NCBI GenBank assembly: GCA_031310005.1
Contig: CM062388.1
Location: forward strand, 310,001 to 374,000
Length of the DNA stretch: 64,000 nt
Direction: 5' to 3'
From: Dactylellina haptotyla
Lineage: Eukaryota > Ascomycota > Orbiliomycetes > Orbiliales > Orbiliaceae
The translations under genes were made by a program, and so were the position numbers. Under the pieces are notes generated by a model that saw nothing but the letters and a program-made list of their open reading frames with translations, did no database searches and was not told the origin of the DNA. Positions 56,542 through 64,000 of this stretch are shown piece by piece. How positions within the stretch are numbered: the first letter of the stretch is position 1; each line of letters opens with the position of its first letter.

Positions 56542-59500
56542 ATGGACCCGCTTTCAATTTCTGCGTCTATAGCTGGACTAATCGGACTTGCAGCCGGACT
56601 GGTGAAGCTGGCCCAAGGGATCCGTGCCACTCTCAAGGACGACATAGCCCAACTCGTCTATACAGTCTCTGTGGACGTCGAGTTGTTCAGCGGCGCGTTG
56701 TCACACATCAAGGCCTGGACCGACGACAATGGATATGACGAAAAGCATAGAAAAACTGTCTTGGATATGTTGCCATTTATAAACAGCTCTACAACTGCGA
56801 TTAGGAAAATTGGAGAAAATTTGATGGCATTGGAGATTGTGGCGAAAAAGAGAGGGATAAGAAAACTTTATTCAGCAACAAGTCTAGAAGAGAAGTTAAA
56901 AGCTTTGGAGGCTGCTAGACGGGATTTGGAATGCGTGAAATCAAATTTGCTTATAGCGTTGTCAGCACGAGAGCAGTAAGCTTTATGATTTCGTCTGATA
57001 TGATTCTACGGCTACTTGTCTGACGGATTGAATTTCACTAGGGATAACGTCTCGAATTCGCTGGATGAGATTACGAAAAAGTTGGACGAGATCTCCATTG
57101 CGATTTCAAAGCCTGGCGACGGGGTTGTCAGATTAGATGAATATATCATACCGCAGTCATTTGATACCTGGTTAGAGTCTTTCGCTACAAATTCAAGCAC
57201 CAAAACAGAACTGCAAGCATATAAGATGAAAAAGGCAAGACAACAGGCACTTCAGGTCACTGGAGACTCGATAGACGCACATGCGGACAAAATATATGTC
57301 AAGGTTGACAACCTGAAGGGTCAAAATGGCGATCTTGTATCTGAAACATTATGCCTAGATAAAAATACTGAGATCTCCGACGCTCTGGCCCAGCTGCGGA
57401 ACCGGGGTAAGTTTATTATTGGCATTGAGTACGATCACGAAGCTAATGGTGAGAGGATTGTAGGGTACGAAAACATATTCGGTTTTCAAACCACGGACGG
57501 AAAGCATAAGTTTGGTTCGCTCGAAATGAATAATGAGCCCGTGGTTATTCAAGTAACAACGGGGCTGTCCTATTATGATCTAAAGTTTGGTCTCCGAATC
57601 AACGAGAATGAGCGTCTTATCGATTTCTATGACGAGTTTCTCGATCGGAGTAGAGCATCACTCAGACAGCTGGACATAGAATCAACCGAAGAACACTCTA
57701 CCAGCCTTACCGTACGAGGGCGAGATATGAAAAGGGTGGTAATTAAGTTAAATAGAACATTAAGACTCCCGGAGGATGGATTGCATACAGAAATACAAGA
57801 TTTTGGCGAATTTCCTCTTCAAAAAGTATCTGATTTCAAAACCAAGATGCCAGCTGCAATGATACAGAAGGGTGGATATTTCTTTCCAATGTTTCAAAGA
57901 GAAGCTGTCGGCATTGGATTTGAAGAACCTTCACATAATCCCCGGTCCCGAATGGAAGAAATTCTCGCTATCAAGGTGTTCATAGGATCTGTCAACGCCG
58001 TGACAAAGAAACCTCCACCAAGCTTATCCGAGACGGTTGAGCAAGACTTCATCATCGCGCCTAAACAGGGTAGACTCGATGGCGTTGAAATCGGAAAAGG
58101 CGTATTACAGCAATTTGTAGCCATGCCTCTAGGCTGGGACTATACAATAGAAAAGCAGGTCACGAACTCGGAATTCATCGGTGGCATCCAACTTCAGATT
58201 GCACCGAAATATAGGACCGACGTACGGTTTTTTGACGCGTACAACTTTGCCAAATCCATGGAAACCCCGGACAAGTGCCTTGATATGTTCAAAACACCTC
58301 GGGAATTAGGTTTACAAAAGCTATTCATGGATATTTCGTCGTACTTCGATCAAGAAAGAAAAGATAGCAACCGGGTGCACGAGACCTATCTTACACAACT
58401 TCCTAACGGGAAGAGCATTAACTACACGGTCAGAACAAATCATTTTCGAATCCGGTTTGTACACGAGATGGAAACCCATCGTGATGAAATTGTTCAGTCT
58501 TCAGCTGGCGACCCTTTGGTTATCCATCCAATCGATTCGATATCCTTCACAATCAAAATCCAGACCATCGGAGGAGCATGGTCTGACGATGTTTACGCCA
58601 TGAGCTTCTCACCTTTTTGCCACTTGAACGATTTTATGCGAAGTATCCGGCAAGAATTCATATATCCGGGCGGTTACAACAGTTATTCTATAAGAATTAA
58701 CGACCGCCTGGCCGCGGATGACCCCGAAAGCCTCCAGTCGGAACAAATTTACGTACCACTCTCAGACGTATTTCCCGATGGTGGAGTGGTTTGTATTCTT
58801 CCACCCTTCCCTTTCTCTTCCAACATAAGAAGCGCGTGTTATTTTTGTCGTCTGCGCAAGATCAGCGTAAGAATCCTCCTTGTCCCTAAATTAACTAGAT
58901 TTGACTAAACCGATTTAACGAACGCCTTTCTGTGTTCAGTGTTGGCCAAGTATATCTAGCTTAAACCGTTGTTCTGCATGCGTCGAACGTGGAATCTACT
59001 GCGATGGATCTATAGAACACCCTAAAGGCGCACCCTTGACTGCGACCGAAAATAACTCTAGTTGGGAGATTGGTCTAGGCGCCCAAGGGAAAATTAAGCA
59101 AGAGATACAAAAATCAAACCACCCCGAGCTTTGGAATTGGGGGAAGTCAATTTTTGTGAATATCCAAATGGTCAACGCGGTTCTCTTTCAAAAAATTACT
59201 GGTCTAGTCGCACGGTCCCCGATACCCCTCAAGCTAGATAAAACACTTCAGGTTGTAAAATCAGCTACGATAGAATCGACTGGAAATAGCACATTAGCTT
59301 TTCCATTTCGTTCAGTCAGTATGATTGATGCGAAGGAGAAGGTAAAGATCGATTTGAGCATCGGCCTTCGTGAACGCAGAGTTGGCTGCGCGTGCTGCGA
59401 GAGATACTTTTGTGATACAATGTAAGTTATTGGGCTATAAGTTATGTTGACCACAAACATCTTGGCTAAAAATGGCATTATTCTAGACTTCAGCCGTGCA

Positions 59501-59658
59501 ACCATATATTCTGCAGCGACTGTGTGGAATCAATCATGGCTCACGGTAAAGGCCGAACAATCTGTGACGCTTGCGAGACGACTTCCACAAATACGATCAA
59601 CTTCGCCGCTCCTATGGAGTTGCCAGAGCAAAGTTATGCGAGCCATATATATACATAA
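56542..59658 (+). CDS. HeLo-like N-terminus, QFVAMPLG domain, Zn2Cys6 cluster and RING finger
   Basis: Exons 56542-56975, 57042-58866, 58940-59421 and 59487-59658 give 970 residues in one frame. Residues 1-150 (MDPLSISASIAGLIGLA, then helices) match the fungal STAND/HeLo-like N-terminal domain. The middle has a fungal block with QDFIIAPKQGRLDGVEIG and QFVAMPLGWDY near residue 500. Across intron 2 a C744-x2-C747-x6-C754-x9-C764-x2-C767-x6-C774 array appears, a Zn2Cys6 pattern. Across intron 3 a C3HC4 RING forms: C903, C906, C918, H920, C923, C926, C940, C943. Both metal sites exist only when the introns are removed, which supports the model. A ubiquitin ligase with a recognition-type N-terminus is inferred. 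Confidence 0.8.
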
Positions 59659-61121
59659 GGAATCACAGGATGCACATAAATCCCACTCGGAAACGGAGTA
59701 TCCGTTCTAACCGGTAGTTTTATCGGTAATGGTCCTGAATTTTGAATTTTGAATTAAGTAAAATTAAGGTAATATCTCTGTTACAGTCTCCGCAGAACTT
59801 CTGCGTAGAACTCGTATGAGTATATAAGAGAACATGCAGGCGGCGATACAGATATTCCACTGCCAACTTGGAAAGTGACACAAGGCTCCAAAAAAGATCT
59901 TCTGAATAGCCTTTTCAGCCGTTGAAGCCAATCATTTGCGCCCCACTCCAACAAGTTTTGGTTCGCTTGCCTCTCGACAAGCAAGGGACCACCCGGGCGC
60001 CACTTTAAGCAGGGGCCGCGCCATTGCAGGGGCGCGAGTTTACGTTCCGCAAGTCATCACCGCTTTTATCGCCTATTTGGGGCAGCGAAATGAGAACTCT
60101 GTGGCGATCGTAACATATCCACTTTTTACCAGCAGCTATGTGGGGCTCAACTATTGATTTCTCATTTCTTGATATCTTTCGGAGTGTCTTGAACGTGCTG
60201 AAATCCCCAGCCTTCCGACCCCGTGGTATTCCTCAGAGGCTATCAATCCCGCTGGTATGTAGTATGAAACAGATGTCCAAGCAGGATTTCCTATTCAGGG
60301 GGTGGTCGGAAATATCTTGCAACTCTCTCGCATGGCCAGTAGCGAGGTATTCCTGATCTTGATATTTTTGAAAATCGAGAGGATGATCGTTAGAGGTTGC
60401 TTCGCCATGCGGACGGCAGCAGAATATAAGTACCATGTTCCTAGGTCGTATTTTCAATCTTATTGGAGTATACAAATTTTTGAAGATATTTTTTCAAGGT
60501 AGCCAGCCATCAGTAATCTTTCCCTCCAGGCATCGATAACTGCTACCGTCTTACCGCAGAACAACACAGTTTTAAGTGCGCCCCTCATTGCAATAAGCTG
60601 TGGAACCTTCTTGTTAGAGCAGCCTGATATAGACGCCTTATATGAGAGGGTGAATGAATTCTGACAGGTGTCGCCTAAACTCGACGTCGGTATCACCTTC
60701 ACTTTCGTATTCCCAGGTTCTTGTAGTACACGTTGTGCGGGCCTTCATTTTAAATTGTGGAGCGATTGTTAGCAAGCGCAAGGGATTCTTGCTATAAAGC
60801 TGTCGATATAGCGCACGGGAATGCACAGCGCCTCCACTTAAGATCACATACAACCTCTGAGGAGCAGGATTTACCTGGTCCACAATCAGTTTTTCATAAA
60901 AGGTTTATTATAACAGCTGGGTCTGTCACCGTTCAGGCTCGGACGTTAAGAATCGCAAGGATATTTCGGTAGCGAACCTCGCGTTCGATCGTCGGTATTT
61001 AATATTTAAAGACCTCCTGGCCGCCAGGAGAAAATAATCCTTTTAAGGAACTCAATCCAGATAGCAGGTCCTCGCGCGAATTCCAAAAGCATCCTCTTTG
61101 AATACATTCAAAATCGCCAAA
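59659..61121. other. intergenic, no gene seen
   Basis: About 1.5 kb spacer. Several 65-80 codon frames on both strands have no family features. Confidence 0.5.
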
Positions 61122-61811
61122 ATGTTTTCTAAGAATCTTCTTTTCCTCGTATCAGCGACCCTTGTGGCGCTCTCCCACTCGCTACCAGCATCAGCGGCGC
61201 CAAAGACCCCGGCTGATTACCGAGCCAAAAACCCATTTCCGTCCAAGGAGCCATACATTCATCTAACCACCTCACCCAACCCTGCGATTCGCGTCCGGAC
61301 GGTCTTGTCAGGCCGCGCCGTTTCAGCGCCTTCGTGCGCTGGCGCAACCCAATGCGAGACCAACAAATTGATCTTTAGCATCACCCTTGGTGAATTCGTC
61401 AACAACTACCGCGCCAATGGTATCGATTCCGCGACACTAATATACGATTCGGACGGCTGCTCTGTTCCCCAAGACGTCGCAGATTTCTTCGGCATCGACA
61501 AAGATTTCCCGTACGGCTACGCATTCCTAGACTCTTGCTACCGTCACGATTTTGGGTACCGGAACTTCAAAGCGCAAAATAGGTTCACGGAGCCTAATAG
61601 GCAGAAGTTGGATCAAAAGTTGAAAGAGGACTTGTTGAACCAATGTTCGGCTCAATATCCTAATGCCAATATCTTCCATCCATTGGATTGGCTTAATAAG
61701 ACATGGTGCGAAGCTGTCGCCGGGGTGTACTTTGACTTCGTGAGGCTATGCGGCAGGGATACCTGTACGCTCGATGCTGCGAAGAAGCTGTTCCAAAAGG
61801 TGCTCCACTAG
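61122..61811 (+). CDS. secreted fungal-type phospholipase A2
   Basis: A single exon of 229 residues. The start at 61122 (aaaATGttt) begins a signal peptide (LLFLVSATLVALSHSLPASA); the frame opens slightly earlier but without ATG. The family core is seen: YDSDGCSVP, then LDSCYRHDFGYRN with the catalytic His-Asp pair near residue 143, and paired cysteines. The family (prokaryotic/fungal PLA2) releases fatty acids from the sn-2 position of phospholipids with calcium. Length and cysteine pattern fit an intact enzyme. An extracellular role in nutrition or interaction is inferred. Confidence 0.88.
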   Translation: MFSKNLLFLVSATLVALSHSLPASAAPKTPADYRAKNPFPSKEPYIHLTTSPNPAIRVRTVLSGRAVSAPSCAGATQCETNKLIFSITLGEFVNNYRANGIDSATLIYDSDGCSVPQDVADFFGIDKDFPYGYAFLDSCYRHDFGYRNFKAQNRFTEPNRQKLDQKLKEDLLNQCSAQYPNANIFHPLDWLNKTWCEAVAGVYFDFVRLCGRDTCTLDAAKKLFQKVLH

Positions 61812-62899
61812 GCTGCCTAGAATGAGGTCAATGTTATCTGGCTTTTTGTATATATATGTGTGTGCGTATGCTCTTTTGGCGGATCATGTACTACCTGCAA
61901 TCTTTGATTTCTCGGCCGGGATTAATGTCTATGAGATAATTTAATTTTAATGAAAAATCCTAAATTTCTAATATTTTGTGGGTTCAGTATCATGGGTATT
62001 TTTTATCCAGAACGCGGGCCGGATGCTAGATTGGTTCGTGAAGCAGCTGTTATACTATCTCGACGATAGGAAAGAGCGCCGGGTGATGTTCATGTTCCTA
62101 GGCGTGGGTCCGGCTGTCTATTTAGGATTGATCTTCTCTAAGACTTTATTTTTCGTCACACCACGTAATCGCTCCGGATACTATCCGAGAGAGCGAAGAT
62201 AGAATTCTCGGTTGATGGGAGTATATATCCTATCTTGGCTATCTTGCATGCATACCAAGAAAGCTTCTTTTCGTACATTCGGAATGTTTCAAGTCCCATA
62301 ATTGCGACGGTTCAATGATACCGACCCTGTCGATTTCTTCTGATTACTCAAATTCGGGGAAACCTTTTCCCGTTCTGGACATGAACGGAAGCGCATTAAT
62401 ATGCGATGATCTGTGTTGTCGACTGTTGGATTGTACGCGTAGCTCGGCCGAACCGAACCGGTCTAACTATTCGACCTGGAAGATAGTTCGCTTGAGCCGA
62501 AGGTATTTGGAAGGGTCCAGGATTTCTAACTATATGAATGTTTTCTTGAATTCCTACTGTTGCTGTTGGTGGCGTTTCTGGCCCTGAATTGTCGCCAGAT
62601 CTGTCAAGAAGCGCAAAGTAAGGTACAAAAGATCCAATTGCCGTTGACTACCCCGCCAAATATGCAGCTGACGTCTGATTCGGGTTAGATATTTGTCGAG
62701 CAAGTGTTGATTATCGAGAAGTTGCCGAGGACTGCTAGGAGCCCATCCAGCTATATCTACCTCCGAGCTTGTCCTTCAAAACTTCTATTGGCATGTCTCC
62801 ATCGTGATATTCAGAAGTAAGCATAAAACATTATTGTACCTGATTATTAATATTCATATTCTCAAACTTTTACCCATTTCAGAAGCTCAATTTTAAAAA
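61812..62899. other. intergenic, no gene seen
   Basis: About 1.1 kb spacer; short frames at 61978 and 62315 are not supported. Confidence 0.5.
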
Positions 62900-63718
62900 A
62901 TGTCTGATCTATTAAACATACCTGCTGCCAACCGCTTCGCCGCGGCAGACGTCTACGAAAAGTTGACTGGCGGCTGGCCGGCTCGTATCGCCAAACGCCT
63001 AGTCTCCTCCCTTCCCGTCCCCATCACGGCGGACTCCGTCATACTCGACAACTGCTGCGGGTCTGGTGCGGTCACCACCGCGATTCTCAATTACTCCAGG
63101 GAGAATGGCTTCATCCCCAAAATCAACACCACGGATATTTCTCCAGGAATGGTGGAACACGTCGCCGGCATGTATAAAGACGTGCCTGAGGTCCAGACAA
63201 AGATTATGGATGCTCAAGCACTTCAATTCCCGGATAATACATTCACTCACGTGATCTGTCAATTCGGAGTCTTCTTCTGCCCGGACTACGAGCTCGGATA
63301 CCGCGAGATGTATCGTGTCGCGGCGCCGGGATCCGCCACCGCTGTCACTTCATGGCAGATCGTTGGTTGGCTTCCCATGGTCAATTACATCATTAAAAGG
63401 GTTCGACCGGAGCAAGAGGAATGGAAATTCCCGGCTCCTGTCGGATTCAAGGATAAGGTCTTTGTGAAGGAGAGGTTCGATGTTGCCGGCTGGAAGGATG
63501 TGAATGTTGTGGAAGTCGAAGATTTCACTGCAGCTAACGACGAAACAGCTGCTGCCTTGCTCCCACTTCTCACGGATGCCGTAGGTGATTGGACCGATGA
63601 GGAGAAAGCACGCTTTTGCGAGCTTTTCCCTGAAGCTGCAGAAGCCTGTGGGGCCGAGAAGACCGCTGAGGGATGGAATATCAAGATGGTTGCGCTGGCA
63701 GTAACCGGGACGAAGTAA
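62900..63718 (+). CDS. SAM-dependent methyltransferase (class I)
   Basis: A single exon of 272 residues. Motif I is VILDNCCGSGAVTTAIL near residue 48, followed by TDISPGMVEHVAG (motif II region), MDAQALQFPDNTFTHV and the post-motif CQFGVFFCPD. This is the usual Rossmann class I fold of the methyltransferase 11 group. It has no signal peptide, so it is cytosolic. The substrate is not readable from sequence; small secondary-metabolite or lipid targets are common. No biosynthetic partner is next to it. Confidence 0.82.
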   Translation: MSDLLNIPAANRFAAADVYEKLTGGWPARIAKRLVSSLPVPITADSVILDNCCGSGAVTTAILNYSRENGFIPKINTTDISPGMVEHVAGMYKDVPEVQTKIMDAQALQFPDNTFTHVICQFGVFFCPDYELGYREMYRVAAPGSATAVTSWQIVGWLPMVNYIIKRVRPEQEEWKFPAPVGFKDKVFVKERFDVAGWKDVNVVEVEDFTAANDETAAALLPLLTDAVGDWTDEEKARFCELFPEAAEACGAEKTAEGWNIKMVALAVTGTK

Positions 63719-64000
63719 CTAGCGCGAGGAGGTGTCGACGGGGGGGAAATATTTTGACAAGTCATGGATTTCCAATATTTGCCGGGGATGTGGGAAAGAA
63801 TGGAGGCTGGCAAGGAATTTGGAGAAACAGCTTGCGCACTTCATTTGTTTTCAATTACGTACTTTGCTTATCGGTGATATTCGAGACCACCTCTATCTGA
63901 TATTTTAGCATTAGTACTCTGCAAGAGGTTGAATCAATGGAGGTTCAGGTACAGGTACCTTTGAGGTATTGTGGAGAATGTACTTACCAGGGAGCACCCT
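63719..64000. other. intergenic, window end
   Basis: No feature recognised in the last 280 bases. Confidence 0.4.

Noticed and set aside
50595-63718. Secondary-metabolite cluster around the questin-oxidase-like and methyltransferase genes
   Set aside because: The two lie 11 kb apart with unrelated genes between, and no synthase, regulator or transporter is present.

Overview
This window is nuclear DNA of a filamentous ascomycete (Pezizomycotina). Short 50-90 bp introns with GTRNGT donors, a fungal RTT109, mitochondrial ribosomal protein mL57, a CBM1-pectate lyase, an alpha-arrestin with a PPxY tail and STAND/ankyrin proteins all point that way. I cannot name the genus.

Layout. 0-5.4 kb is conserved: a Cys-rich GPI-type wall protein, MRPL15, a small unknown gene and RTT109. 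5.9-11.9 kb is a NACHT-type STAND/ankyrin locus with two in-frame stops. 12-50 kb is mostly gene-poor accessory DNA. Within it stand an alpha-arrestin (16.7 kb), a secreted NucA/NucB-type nuclease with Cys-rich repeats (24.4 kb), a Clr5-domain protein (31.2 kb), a membrane-ankyrin protein (35-39.9 kb) and a CAP/PR-1 protein (45.6 kb). 50-64 kb holds a questin-oxidase-like enzyme, a CBM1-pectate lyase, a HeLo-like/Zn2Cys6/RING protein, a secreted phospholipase A2 and a methyltransferase.

The main discovery is a family of small, mostly intronless genes scattered through 12-50 kb (27 good members, one decayed copy, and a few doubtful relatives). They encode basic proteins of 57-123 residues that begin Met-Pro-Cys (twice Met-Thr/Val-Cys). 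They often carry a central Trp motif (hydrophobic-W-D-x-L/I-x-x-R, or W-R-x-x-S-R-D-F), and about half end in a motif like I-x-R-I-R-x-x-N/Q. The Pro and Cys of the start are written with all four Pro codons and both Cys codons, so the protein and not the DNA is conserved. In many members Cys3 is the only cysteine. None has a signal peptide. At 46.9-48.1 kb four copies lie head to tail with gaps of only 32, 29 and 6 bp, like an operon. I do not recognise this family.

The small genes sit among fast-evolving recognition-type genes (STAND/ankyrin, Clr5, membrane-ankyrin, HeLo-RING), several with nonsense codons of the C-to-T kind. The region therefore looks like an accessory island under birth-and-death evolution. 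A role in self/non-self recognition or signalling is inference only.
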